This document shows, piece after piece, positions 8,270-16,858 of a DNA stretch of 64,000 bases. A program made the position numbers and the translations under genes. This stretch comes from Deltaproteobacteria bacterium (GTDB lineage: Bacteria > Myxococcota_A > UBA9160 > UBA4427), in contig JADJOR010000006.1 in assembly GCA_016713665.1 (NCBI GenBank), positions 124,001 to 188,000 of the forward strand. The letters run 5' to 3'. Position 1 is the stretch's first letter. Each line of letters opens with the position of its first letter. The notes below the pieces were generated by a model that searched no databases, had not been told where the DNA came from, and worked only from the letters and a program-made list of their open reading frames with translations.

Positions 8270-9328
8270 ATGGCGCAGTGGGCAGCGTACGGGGCGGGCA
8301 TCGTCCACTACGGGAGCGATCCGGGGCTCGCGCAGTGCCTCGCCTCGTTGCGTGCCCAGACGGTGCGCCCCGCCCGGATCGTCGTCATCGACCACGACGC
8401 CGCGGATCCGTCCGATCCCCGGCGCACCGCGCTGCAGGCCGGGTTCCCCGAGGTCGACTGGATCCACGCGCCGAACGGCGGCTACGCGGCAGGGGCCAAT
8501 CGCGTGGTCGAGCAGGTCCTCGGACACGATCCGCAGCTCGAGTTCGTCCTGATCCTCAATCCCGACGTCGAGCTCGAGGCGGAGTTCGCTGCGCGAATCC
8601 TGGCCGAGCTCGATTCTCGCCCGGAGGTGGCCCTCGCCTCGGGCAAGCTGCTGCGACCGGGCGGGCGGCTCATCGACAGCGCCGGCATCGAGCGGCGCAG
8701 AAGTCGGCGCTTTTTCGACCGGGGCAGCGAGGAGCCCGATGACGGGCGCTACGACCGGGTCGAGACCGTCTTCGCGGTCTCCGGCGCGGCGCTCTGGCTG
8801 AGGCGGTCGGCGCTCTCGAGCCTCGCCCTCGACGGCGAGCTCTTCGACGAGGATTTCTTCAGCTACCACGAGGACACGGACCTCGCCTGGCGCGCTCGCC
8901 AGCTCGGCTGGCGATGCCTCTACGTCCCGACGGCCCGGGCGATCCACGTCCGCGGCTGGAGGCAGGGGGCGCGGCAACGGGTGGCCGCGCCGATCCGGCG
9001 CCACTCGTTCAAGAACCGCTACCTTGAGCTCATCAAGAACGAGAGCCCGCTCGCTCTGCTCCTCGCGCTGCCCTTCGTCCTGCCGGTCGAGCTCGCGCGG
9101 CTCGGATTCGCCGTCTTCGGGGATCGGGTCCTTCTCGGAGCCTATCGCGAGGCGTTCCGGCTCGCGGGGCGGGCTCGACAGAAGCGCGCGATCCTGCGCC
9201 GGAAGCGGTCGGGGCGCCGCGGTCCCGAGGCGCTCGCCCGGGCGCGGGCGACTGGCGTGCCCGTCCTCTCCGGGGCGGGCATGGCGCCGATCGCCTCGAG
9301 CGGTCCGGGCCTCACGGAAGGGAATTGA
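8270..9328 (+). CDS. Glycosyltransferase family 2 protein
   Basis: A GT-A fold glycosyltransferase of 352 residues. The N-terminus has the Rossmann-like nucleotide-sugar start with RIVVIDHDAADPSD, then the metal-binding acidic motif LNPDVELE near residue 100 and, further on, a DEDFFSYHEDTDLAWRARQLG segment, the ED-x-D-L-x-x-R motif of rhamnosyltransferase-like GT2 enzymes. A hydrophobic C-terminal helix (LALLLALPFVLPVELARLG) may anchor it to the membrane. I chose the ATG at 8270, just before the GT2 domain. A GTG at 8123 with a good GAGGAG 9 nt upstream would add 49 non-family residues and cannot be excluded. It lies directly downstream of the export ATPase and upstream of the fusion glycosyltransferase, so one transcript is likely. 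Confidence 0.85.
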   Translation: MAQWAAYGAGIVHYGSDPGLAQCLASLRAQTVRPARIVVIDHDAADPSDPRRTALQAGFPEVDWIHAPNGGYAAGANRVVEQVLGHDPQLEFVLILNPDVELEAEFAARILAELDSRPEVALASGKLLRPGGRLIDSAGIERRRSRRFFDRGSEEPDDGRYDRVETVFAVSGAALWLRRSALSSLALDGELFDEDFFSYHEDTDLAWRARQLGWRCLYVPTARAIHVRGWRQGARQRVAAPIRRHSFKNRYLELIKNESPLALLLALPFVLPVELARLGFAVFGDRVLLGAYREAFRLAGRARQKRAILRRKRSGRRGPEALARARATGVPVLSGAGMAPIASSGPGLTEGN

Positions 9329-9332
9329 AGTC

Positions 9333-11618
9333 TTGAACGAGCGCGGGCCGCGATTCGACGACCAGCCGCCGATGATCCGGATGCGGATCAACCCCGAGGA
9401 GACGCTCCCGGTCGTGCTCCCCTACGGCCAGGCGGCGCCGTCGGTCGACATCGTGATCCCGGTCCACAACGAGTGGCACGTCCTGCGCCCCTGTCTCGAG
9501 TCGGTCGAGGCCTTCACCAGCTACCCGAACGTCCGCATCGTGATCCTCGACGACGGCAGCGACGCCTTCGTCGCCGAGCGCATCGTCCGCTGGGCGGCGG
9601 GCCCCCGGCGCCTTCCCGTCGAGGTCAAGCGCAACGAGACGGCGCTCGGCTTCGTGCAGAACGCGAATCGCGGCTTCCGGGAGACGAGCGGGGACCTGGT
9701 CGCGCTGCTCAACAGCGACACGGTGGTCACGCCCGCGTGGCTCGTGCGGCTCGTGAACGCGATCCTGTCCGAGCCGCGCATCGCCTGCGTCATGCCCATG
9801 AGCAACCAGTGCTCCTTCCACTCCGTCGACGTCCCGATGGGCTGGAACATCTTCCAGTATTCGGCCGATCTCGGGCGCCGCATGCCGCGGACGTGCTTCG
9901 ACGCGGTCACCGTCGGCGGCTTCTGCCTCCTGATCCGCCGCGCGGCCCTCGACGACGTCGGGCTCTACGACGAGATCTACGGTCGGGGCTACGGCGAGGA
10001 GTCGGACTGGTGCATGCGGGCGCGGCGGCGCGGCTGGAAGGTGACCGGCGCCGAGGACGTCTTCGTCTACCACCGCGGCAAGGTCTCCTTCAAGTCCTTC
10101 AAGGACGAGACCTTCCGCGAGGGCAACTACCAGACCTTCATGTCGCGCTACGGCGCCGAGTACTCGGCGGCGATGGCCCAGTACAAACGCAAGGACGCGC
10201 TCGCGCCCCTGCGCCATGCGTACGTGCGGATGGAGACACCCGCGGCGCCGCCGGTGCTCTCGGCCTTCGTCGATCGGATGAAGCAGGGCGGGCCCGGGCA
10301 CGCGGTGACCGAGGCCTCCCGCTACGTGCGCGATCACGGCGGCGCGCGCCAGATCCCGACGCTCGTGCGCGAGCGCGGCCTCGTCCGGTCGCGCCACTCC
10401 CGGCATCCGATGCCGAAGGGGCTGCAGTCGAAGCGCCGGCCGCGGGTGACCTACGTGCTCGAGAAGTTCGCGATCGCGGGGGGCGTGCTCTCGATCGTGC
10501 AGCTCGTGAACCGCCTCCAGCTGCTCGGCTGGGACGCGAAGATCGCGACCCACCACGACCACGATCAATCCCACCTCGACGCCTACATGCTCTACCACCA
10601 TCCCTACGTCTTCCCGACGCTGGAGTCGCTGGTCGAGAACTTCCCCGAGACCGACGTCGTGGTCGCCTCGCTCTGGTCGACGGCGGCGACGGTCGACCGG
10701 ATCGTGCAGCGACAGAGCAAGGCGGTGCCCTGGTATTTCATCCAGGACGACGAACGCAACTTCTTCCACGAGGTCGACTCGGTCGGGCGCCAGCGCGTCG
10801 TCGACAGCTGGGGGCTGATCCCGAACCGGATCGTGAAGACCCACTGGCTGCGGGACCAGATCGCCGAGTTCGGCCACGACGCCCACATCGTGCCCGTCGG
10901 CTTCGATCAGGACTCCTTCTACTGCTACTCGGATCCGGCGACGCGACCCCTGCGGATCCTCGCCATGGTCCGCCCGCGCACGCCGCGGCGGGGCTTCGAG
11001 CGGACGGTGCGCACGATGGCGAAGGTCAAGGCGGCGCGGCCCGACGTCGAGATCGCGCTCTTCGGCTGCCCGAACCTCCCCGACTACCGGCTCCCCTTCG
11101 AGCACACCGACCTCGGCGAGGTCCCGAACGAGCGTCTGCGTCAGGTCTACAACACGGCCTCGGTCGTGCTCGATCTCTCCGACTATCAAGCCCTCGGCCG
11201 GATCGGGCTCGAGGGGATGGCGTGCGGGGCGGCGACGGTGCTGACGAAGTTCGGCGGCATCGCCGAGTACATTCGCGACGGCGTGAACACCCTCGCCGTC
11301 GATCCCATGGACGAGGCCTCGGTCGTGACCGCCGTCCTGAAGCTGATCGACGATCCCGCGCTCCGCGCGCGCCTCGTCGCCGAGGGCATCCGCACGGTCG
11401 AGCGCTTCAGCTGCGACGTCGAGGCGCGCACGACGAGCCATCTCTTCGCGGCGAGCCTCGGTTACGAGTACGGGCTCCCCGAGGCCTTCGCCCTCGGCGA
11501 CGACGAGACGTATTCCTACCAGATGAGCATCGAGAACGTCGGCGCGGGCGCGGAGCAGACCGCCGAACAGGTCGCTTCGACACCGCGCGAGCGCGGCCTG
11601 CGCGCGGCGGGCCGGTAG
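9333..11618 (+). CDS. Two-domain glycosyltransferase, GT2 fused to GT4
   Basis: A bifunctional enzyme of about 761 residues. The N-terminal half is a GT2 domain starting at SVDIVIPVHNEWHVL, with LDDGSD and the DxD-type LLNSDTVV, and a GEESDWCMRARRRGW motif. The C-terminal half (from about residue 370, VTYVLEKFAIAGGVLS) is a GT-B family 4 domain whose EX7E-type region reads ALGRIGLEGMACGAATVLT. Two sugar additions in one polypeptide suggest a repeating backbone. The TTG at 9333 has GGAAGGGAA about 8 nt upstream and lies 4 nt after the previous stop. The ATG at 9372 is the alternative and lacks a Shine-Dalgarno. The methyltransferase gene follows after 20 nt. Confidence 0.85.
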   Translation: MNERGPRFDDQPPMIRMRINPEETLPVVLPYGQAAPSVDIVIPVHNEWHVLRPCLESVEAFTSYPNVRIVILDDGSDAFVAERIVRWAAGPRRLPVEVKRNETALGFVQNANRGFRETSGDLVALLNSDTVVTPAWLVRLVNAILSEPRIACVMPMSNQCSFHSVDVPMGWNIFQYSADLGRRMPRTCFDAVTVGGFCLLIRRAALDDVGLYDEIYGRGYGEESDWCMRARRRGWKVTGAEDVFVYHRGKVSFKSFKDETFREGNYQTFMSRYGAEYSAAMAQYKRKDALAPLRHAYVRMETPAAPPVLSAFVDRMKQGGPGHAVTEASRYVRDHGGARQIPTLVRERGLVRSRHSRHPMPKGLQSKRRPRVTYVLEKFAIAGGVLSIVQLVNRLQLLGWDAKIATHHDHDQSHLDAYMLYHHPYVFPTLESLVENFPETDVVVASLWSTAATVDRIVQRQSKAVPWYFIQDDERNFFHEVDSVGRQRVVDSWGLIPNRIVKTHWLRDQIAEFGHDAHIVPVGFDQDSFYCYSDPATRPLRILAMVRPRTPRRGFERTVRTMAKVKAARPDVEIALFGCPNLPDYRLPFEHTDLGEVPNERLRQVYNTASVVLDLSDYQALGRIGLEGMACGAATVLTKFGGIAEYIRDGVNTLAVDPMDEASVVTAVLKLIDDPALRARLVAEGIRTVERFSCDVEARTTSHLFAASLGYEYGLPEAFALGDDETYSYQMSIENVGAGAEQTAEQVASTPRERGLRAAGR

Positions 11619-11638
11619 GTGGAGGGGAGAGGGCCGGA

Positions 11639-12382
11639 ATGACGACGATCCTCGGTTCCATCGGTGCGCGACTCGGCCGCCTGCTCGGTCGGCCCAGACA
11701 GATCGGCGAAGAGGAGTTCAAGTCCTGGCGCCGCGAGTCCTTCGATCCGGTGACCCGCAGCGGCGCCTGCTACGTCCCGATGCCGGGCTACGAGAGCACG
11801 GTCCACTACCGGGACAAGCAGAACCTCCATCATCTCGGGCGCTACGAATGGGCGGTGCGCGTGCTCGCGACGTTGCCCGCGCGGGAGCGCGTGCTCGATT
11901 GCGCCTGCGGCGTCGGCTACGGGAGCCGCAAGCTCGCGGAGATCTTCGCCCGGGTCGACGCGGTCGACGTCTTCGAGGAGGCGCTCGCGATGGCGCGCGA
12001 GCGCTACGACCACGCGAAGATCGAGTGGCACGGCCTCGATGCGGCCCGGCTGCGGGAGCTCTTCAAGGAGGCCTCCTTCGACGCTATCGTGTCCTTCCAG
12101 ACGATCGAGGCGATCGCCGACGACCGGAAATTCCTCGACGACCTGAAGGAGCTGCTGCGGCCGGGCGGGCTGCTCCTGATCGATACCCCGATCCGCAAGC
12201 ACCGCGTCGATCATCCCGAGAACCACAACCACAAGCGCTACTACGGCCTCGACGAATGGCTCGAGATGCTCTCGAGCCGCTTCGAGGTCGCGGTCTTCGA
12301 CGCGCTGCCCGAGGCGGAGTTCCTGAAGCGCTGCCAGCTGCCGAGCCAGGGCTCGATCGTCGTCTGCCGAAAGGCGGACTGA
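11639..12382 (+). CDS. Class I SAM-dependent methyltransferase
   Basis: A 247-residue protein with SAM-binding motif I VLDCACGVGYGSRKLAE at about residues 85-101, motif II VDAVDVFEEAL and a post-I acidic segment, then a FQTIEAIADDRKFLDDLKELLRPGG region equivalent to the VLEH...R.LKPGG motif. This is the form seen in methyltransferases that act on sugars, lipids or glycan ends. GGAGGGGAGAGGG sits 6 nt before the ATG, and the gene follows the GT2-GT4 fusion, so it probably methylates the same surface glycan or caps it. The substrate cannot be read from sequence. Confidence 0.85.
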   Translation: MTTILGSIGARLGRLLGRPRQIGEEEFKSWRRESFDPVTRSGACYVPMPGYESTVHYRDKQNLHHLGRYEWAVRVLATLPARERVLDCACGVGYGSRKLAEIFARVDAVDVFEEALAMARERYDHAKIEWHGLDAARLRELFKEASFDAIVSFQTIEAIADDRKFLDDLKELLRPGGLLLIDTPIRKHRVDHPENHNHKRYYGLDEWLEMLSSRFEVAVFDALPEAEFLKRCQLPSQGSIVVCRKAD

Positions 12383-12405
12383 GGGCCGATGGCGCACGGC
12401 TCGCC

Positions 12406-13890
12406 ATGAACGGGTCGTCTCTCGATGCGGCGCTCTACGACCCGGGCGTGACCTCGCCGCTGCTCGGGGTCGCGGTCTTCGCGGCGCTCGTCGCGCTCCG
12501 CCGGGACCGGATTCGCGCGGCCCTCGGTGGACCGCCCCTCGTCGGGCTCGCGCTCGTCGCGAGCGGGCTCGGCTTCGCGCTGTTCGGCTGGAGCCACGCG
12601 ATCGGCGCCCCGGATCTCGTCCTGCCGGGGCTCGTCCTCGCCCTCGTGGGCGGGGCGGCCGGGCTCGGGGGGCGGGCACTGGTCGCGGCGATCGGCTTTC
12701 CGATGCTGGCCCTCGTCTGCGTGATCCGGCCGCCTGAGCCGCTGCTCAACCTGCTCCTCTTCCCGCTCCAGCAGGCGACGGTCGCGCTGACGGCGGGGCT
12801 GCTCTCGCTGGTGGGCCGCGCCCATCTGGTCGCGGGCGACCTGATCCTGACGAATGGCGCCGCGTTCCAGGTGGTCGAAGGCTGCAGCGGGCTCAAGACG
12901 ATCGCGAGTCTCGCCCTCGCGGCCGTCGCGTACGGCGAGCTCGTGGGGCGCCGCGGCTACGAGAAGGCCGTGCTCGTCGCGCTGACGCCGGCCCTCGGGT
13001 TCCTCGCGAACGGCCTGCGGGTCCTCTTGCTCGTCTTCCGGAAGATTCCGGCGGAATCGGTGGAGCATCAGGTGTACGGCGTGGCCGCGCTCCTCGTCGG
13101 CGTCATCGGCCTCGTCGCGCTGGAGATCGGCCTGTCTCGAACGCTGTTTCGCCGCTGGCCCGGGCGCGTAGCCGCCGAGTCCACTCCGGTCCCGCGGGCC
13201 GGCCTCGGTCGTCGTGTCGCCGCGTGGGCCGTCGGCGCGTCGGGGGTCGCCGCGTTCTTCTTCCTGACGCCCGCCGACTTCGTCCGGGGACCGCGGCTCG
13301 AGCGCCCGAACATCGAGGAGCTCCCCCTCGAGCTCGGCGGAGCGACGGCTCGGGGTCTTCGGATCGACGACGACTTCCTCGGCCGCGTGCGATTCGCCCA
13401 TCGCTTCTACCGGGCCTACGAGCGGCCGGGCGGCGATCGCTTCCGCGTCTTCGTGGGGCTCGCAGACGACGCGAATCGCGATGCGAGCGCTCTCTCGCCC
13501 AGGACCGCGATCCCCCATTCGGGCTGGCTCGCTCTCGAGCGCCTCGAGCCCGCCCCCGACGCACCGCCGGGCAGCGAGCGATTTCGGATCCGCTACGACG
13601 CGCGGCAGACCGGAGACCGCTCGCTCGACGCGGACGATGGGGCGGAGGATGGGTCGCGCACGCGCGGCGAGCGCACCGTGCTCGTCGAGCACATCCGGCT
13701 CGGATTCGCCCCGTGGGAGATCGAGCTCCTCCGCGCCTGGCTCGGACTCGATCGCCTCGATCGGGCTCCACGCGCCCCGAGGCTCGTCCTCCGCGTCGAG
13801 CTCGATGCCGTCGGCGACTCGGAGGCTGCGCTGCTGAGGCTGCGTCAATTCGCACAAGAAATCGTCGATTGGTATCGAAGTGCTGGGTAG
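12406..13890 (+). CDS. Exosortase with fused EpsI-like C-terminal domain
   Basis: A 494-residue membrane protein with eight or so hydrophobic segments in residues 15-250. The catalytic triad of exosortases is present: Cys160 in VVEGCSGLK, Arg205 in ANGLRVLLLV and His221 in VEHQVYGVAAL. A further membrane segment at about 262-280 leads to an EpsI-type exoplasmic domain (to residue 494), with a conserved HSGW at the expected place. Exosortases cut C-terminal tripartite sorting signals of exported proteins and are normally encoded beside exopolysaccharide genes, as here. EpsI is commonly a separate gene, so this is a fusion. No PEP-CTERM-type tail occurs in any gene of the window, so the substrate lies elsewhere or has a variant signal. 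Confidence 0.88.
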   Translation: MNGSSLDAALYDPGVTSPLLGVAVFAALVALRRDRIRAALGGPPLVGLALVASGLGFALFGWSHAIGAPDLVLPGLVLALVGGAAGLGGRALVAAIGFPMLALVCVIRPPEPLLNLLLFPLQQATVALTAGLLSLVGRAHLVAGDLILTNGAAFQVVEGCSGLKTIASLALAAVAYGELVGRRGYEKAVLVALTPALGFLANGLRVLLLVFRKIPAESVEHQVYGVAALLVGVIGLVALEIGLSRTLFRRWPGRVAAESTPVPRAGLGRRVAAWAVGASGVAAFFFLTPADFVRGPRLERPNIEELPLELGGATARGLRIDDDFLGRVRFAHRFYRAYERPGGDRFRVFVGLADDANRDASALSPRTAIPHSGWLALERLEPAPDAPPGSERFRIRYDARQTGDRSLDADDGAEDGSRTRGERTVLVEHIRLGFAPWEIELLRAWLGLDRLDRAPRAPRLVLRVELDAVGDSEAALLRLRQFAQEIVDWYRSAG

Positions 13891-14080
13891 AATGTCCAAA
13901 ACACGCAATACTTGGCCGGCGTGCAGGCGGGGGGATTGTCTGCGCACTTTTCCCCGGTGATGCTCGATGGTACGACAGGGTCGTACGCCGGAGGCCGGAT
14001 GGCCGGACGACTGGAGGCTGCAGAGGGCTGCAGAGAGCCGTAGCAAGCTCGTTAGTCGACACGGAACACGGGGACGACTG

Positions 14081-14115
14081 GGAAATGGAATGGAACGGAA
14101 TCGAACGGAATGGAG
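14081..14115 (+). repeat. Pentanucleotide TGGAA-type tandem repeat before the repeat-protein gene
   Basis: Seven consecutive 5-base units (GGAAA, TGGAA, TGGAA, CGGAA, TCGAA, CGGAA, TGGAG) end 6 nt before the ATG at 14122. The run is purine- and A-rich in an otherwise GC-rich window. The last unit supplies a GGAG Shine-Dalgarno, and each earlier unit contains a GGAA or GAA weak ribosome-binding core. Confidence 0.8.
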
Positions 14116-14121
14116 AGTTCA

Positions 14122-14970
14122 ATGATTTCGCATAGCGCCCGCATCATGGGATCGAGCTTCGCCTTTTCGATGATCACGCTCGCTGCTGGAGTCGCCCTGG
14201 CGGGTGGTGGCGGCGGAGGCCCGGTCACGAAGGATTCGATCGGCGTCTTCAATTCGACCTCCGACACCTTCTTCCTGCGCAACACGAACTCGGCTGGCGC
14301 CACGGACCTGAAGGTGAGCTTCGGTCCGGCGGACTCGGTGCCCGTCCCCGGCGACTTCGACGGCAATGCGTCGGATACCGTCGGCGTCTACTCGCCGAGC
14401 CTCGGCCGCTTCTTCTTCCGCAACGCGAACTCCGAAGGCCCGGCGAACCTCACGGTCAACTTCGGCCCGGCGCCCAATGATCCGAATGCCCGGGTTCCGC
14501 TGATCGGAGACTGGGACGGCGTGGGTTCCGATACCGTGGGTCTCTACGAGCGGGCGAGCGGGCGATTCCTGCTCCGCAACGCGAATACCAACGGCGTCGC
14601 GACGGTGACCACGCGCTTCGGGCCGAAGGGCGACGCGAACATCGTGCCGCTCTCGGGCAACTGGAACGGCGGCGACACGATCGACGGCATCGGCCTCTAC
14701 GACCCGGACGCGGGCACGTTCTACCTGCGGAACGATCCGTCGACCTCGGGCGGTGCGGACCTCACCATCCGCTTCGGTCCCAGGAACTCGACCCTGATCC
14801 CGATCGTCGGCAACTGGAACGACGACGACGTGGACACGATCGGTCTCTACAACCCGGCCGACGGGACCTTCATCCTGCGCAATACGAACTCGGTGGGCGC
14901 GGCCGACGCGACCTTCCGGTACGGGAGCGCCGGCCTGACGCCGGTCCGGGGCAACTGGAACGGCGACTGA
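14122..14970 (+). CDS. Secreted five-repeat protein (VGDWDG/FG-GAP-like repeats)
   Basis: A 282-residue exported protein. A hydrophobic signal (FAFSMITLAAGVALAGG) is followed by a Gly linker and five tandem 45-52-residue repeats of the form D-T-[IV]-G-[LV]-[YF]-x6-F-x-L-R-N-x-N-x-x-G-x-A...F-G-P...P-x-x-G-[DN]-[WF]-[DN]-G, starting near residues 38, 84, 136, 187 and 236. The same repeat is found in extracellular proteins of several phyla, where it probably forms propeller-like blades. The protein stops right after the fifth GNWNGD with no sorting signal. The start at 14122 uses GGAGAG 6 nt upstream; the ATGs at 14110 and 14149 are alternatives. A strong hairpin terminator follows at 15030. 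No enzymatic motif is visible. Confidence 0.75.
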   Translation: MISHSARIMGSSFAFSMITLAAGVALAGGGGGGPVTKDSIGVFNSTSDTFFLRNTNSAGATDLKVSFGPADSVPVPGDFDGNASDTVGVYSPSLGRFFFRNANSEGPANLTVNFGPAPNDPNARVPLIGDWDGVGSDTVGLYERASGRFLLRNANTNGVATVTTRFGPKGDANIVPLSGNWNGGDTIDGIGLYDPDAGTFYLRNDPSTSGGADLTIRFGPRNSTLIPIVGNWNDDDVDTIGLYNPADGTFILRNTNSVGAADATFRYGSAGLTPVRGNWNGD

Positions 14971-15029
14971 TCGCACGTGCGGGGTCCCGGCGCGGCTGGC
15001 GCGCCGATCCCGGACGTCCGGATCGACTC

Positions 15030-15072
15030 CGAGCTCCCCGTCATCCGCTGGATGGCGGGGAGCTCGCGTTTT
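15030..15072 (+). terminator. Intrinsic terminator after the repeat-protein gene
   Basis: A 17-bp stem (15030-15046 with 15050-15066) contains one T-G wobble, closes a GCT loop and is followed by GTTTT at 15068-15072. It lies about 60 nt after the stop of the repeat protein and before the convergent methyltransferase gene, whose end is 75 nt further on. The T-run is short but the stem is exceptionally stable, and it might serve both strands. Confidence 0.75.
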
Positions 15073-15146
15073 GGAGCGGTGACGAGCCGTGATCGGGTGA
15101 TTTTCGAAGCGATGACGGCCGGGACCGCGGCCGATGGGCCGCGCCG

Positions 15147-16769
15147 TCAAGCCGCGCCGTCGTCGTCCTCGCGCCGGGTCAGGAGCCAGAGGCCGAGGGC
15201 CTCGGGATAGCGCCGCGGAACGCGGTCGATCAGGTCGCTCTCGGCCTCGCTCCACACGACCGGTGCCTGCTCGAGGAGAGCCTCGTCGGAGAGATCCTTG
15301 AAGCGCGCGACGACCCGGGCGCCCGCCGTCTGCCAATAGCATCCCCGCAGCGCGACCGTCCGATCCGGGAAGAGCGCCTGGAGCGACTCGGCGCTGTAGC
15401 CGAAGCGGTAGTGATGATCCTTCTCCCACGCGCGCCGGCGGCGCTCGGGGTCCGCCGCCGTCCGTTCGTCGGCGTAGGGGACGAGGCAGAAGGTGTAACG
15501 CCGGGCCGCGCGGCGCATGTGGTCGGCGGCGCGGGCCTCGTCCTCGATGTGTTCGAGGACCTCGACCGAGGCGACGAGATCGTACGACTCGGGCAGCGGC
15601 TCGAGGATGTCGTGGCTCGCCCGCTCGAGATTGCCGATCCCCCAGTTCCGGGCGAGCTCCATGGCTTGATCCGAGCTCGCCGTGTGTGGCGAGCGGACGT
15701 CGGTCATCCGGAACCGGACCGCCGGAAATTCGATCGCGAGAGCGAGCTCGGCCAGGCCGCGCCCCGAGCCGATCGAGAGTACGGTCGCCACGTTCTCGGT
15801 CGCGAGAAATGCTTCCCGTAGATGGAGATAGCGGAAGTAGCTCCAGGATCGGTAGAAGACGAGGCGGCGTCGGACCTCGCGCAGCCGGGCCTGCGCAGCG
15901 GCGCGGTCGGGGTCGGCCGCGAGGGGGGGCGGGCCCGGCGCGGCCCGGTCGGAGTCGGGGGTACGGGCCAGGACCCAGATGCCCTGGGTCTGATCCGGGG
16001 TGTCGGGGAGACGGTCGGCGACGTCGCCGCGGGCGGCTTCGGCGAGCTCGCGGGCGCGTCTGCGGATCGCGTCGTCGTCCTCCGTGTCGAGGATCTGCCG
16101 GAGCACGAAGCCCTGATCGCGGAAATAACACCCCCGCATCGCCGCGACGTCGTCGAAGAGCTTTCGGAATCGCTCCGGCGAATAACCGAAGCGGTAGTGC
16201 TGATGACGCGCCCAGGCTCTTCGCGCCTGACGCGGATCGGCGAGCGTCGCGTCGTCGGCGAAGGGGACGAGGCAGAAGACGTATTTGCGGGCCGCCGCGC
16301 GCATGTGGGCGATCGCGGCCTCGTCGTCTTCGATGTGCTCGATCACCTCGACCGACGCGATGAAATCGAAGCGCTCCTCGATCGGCTTCGTCACGTCGAG
16401 CAGACCGAACTCGACGTTCGGGAGCTGCCAGGCCCGGGCGCGATCCTGGGCCCACTGGTAGTTCGGGGTGCGCTCGGAGGCGACGTCGGTGATCCGGAAG
16501 CGGACCTTCGGGAACTCGAGCGCGAGGGCGAGCTCCGCGAGGCCACGACCGGCGCCGATCGCGAGCACGCTCCTCACGTCGCGGGCGGCGAGGAAGCCCT
16601 CTCGCAGATGGACATAACGCAGGTAGCTCCACTTGCGCTGGAGCAGCAGCTGGACGACGACTTCTTCGAGCCGGGGATCGACCGTCCGAGGCGGCTCACC
16701 GTCGCGCCCGGACCCCTCGGTCGAGCGCTTCCAGCGCGAGACCATTCGCGCGAGGGCGGGGAGCTTCAT
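15147..16769 (-). CDS. Tandem-duplicated SAM-dependent methyltransferase
   Basis: A 540-residue protein made of two homologous methyltransferase halves offset by about 262 residues. Each half opens with an [RK]-x-W-S-Y-[LF]-R-Y-[VL]-H-L-R-E-x-F-L-A segment and has motif I [AS]-I-G-[AS]-G-R-G-L-A-E-L (about residues 70-80 and 332-342), a V-E-V-[IL]-E-H-I-E-D motif and a HYRFGYS motif. Both SAM sites look intact, so the duplication appears functional rather than decayed. The family resembles small-molecule or glycan methyltransferases, and the target is unknown. It is transcribed with the pyruvyl transferase upstream (16859-18241) after a gap of about 90 nt holding a TACCCT box (minus strand, plus 16843-16848). 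Confidence 0.82.
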   Translation of the reverse strand: MKLPALARMVSRWKRSTEGSGRDGEPPRTVDPRLEEVVVQLLLQRKWSYLRYVHLREGFLAARDVRSVLAIGAGRGLAELALALEFPKVRFRITDVASERTPNYQWAQDRARAWQLPNVEFGLLDVTKPIEERFDFIASVEVIEHIEDDEAAIAHMRAAARKYVFCLVPFADDATLADPRQARRAWARHQHYRFGYSPERFRKLFDDVAAMRGCYFRDQGFVLRQILDTEDDDAIRRRARELAEAARGDVADRLPDTPDQTQGIWVLARTPDSDRAAPGPPPLAADPDRAAAQARLREVRRRLVFYRSWSYFRYLHLREAFLATENVATVLSIGSGRGLAELALAIEFPAVRFRMTDVRSPHTASSDQAMELARNWGIGNLERASHDILEPLPESYDLVASVEVLEHIEDEARAADHMRRAARRYTFCLVPYADERTAADPERRRRAWEKDHHYRFGYSAESLQALFPDRTVALRGCYWQTAGARVVARFKDLSDEALLEQAPVVWSEAESDLIDRVPRRYPEALGLWLLTRREDDDGAA

Positions 16770-16858
16770 GATCGCGGGGCGACCTCCGGGTGGCGGGTCG
16801 GATCTCCGCGCGCGCGACGCGGCGTGCGCAGGACAGGCGCGCAGGGTAGCCGAACGAC

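Noticed and set aside
14081..14115. Resemblance of the TGGAA tract to human satellite II/III DNA (contamination)
   Set aside because: It is only 35 bases, lies in an intergenic gap next to a good gene with a matching ribosome-binding site, and the flanks are GC-rich bacterial sequence. A chimeric assembly is not supported.
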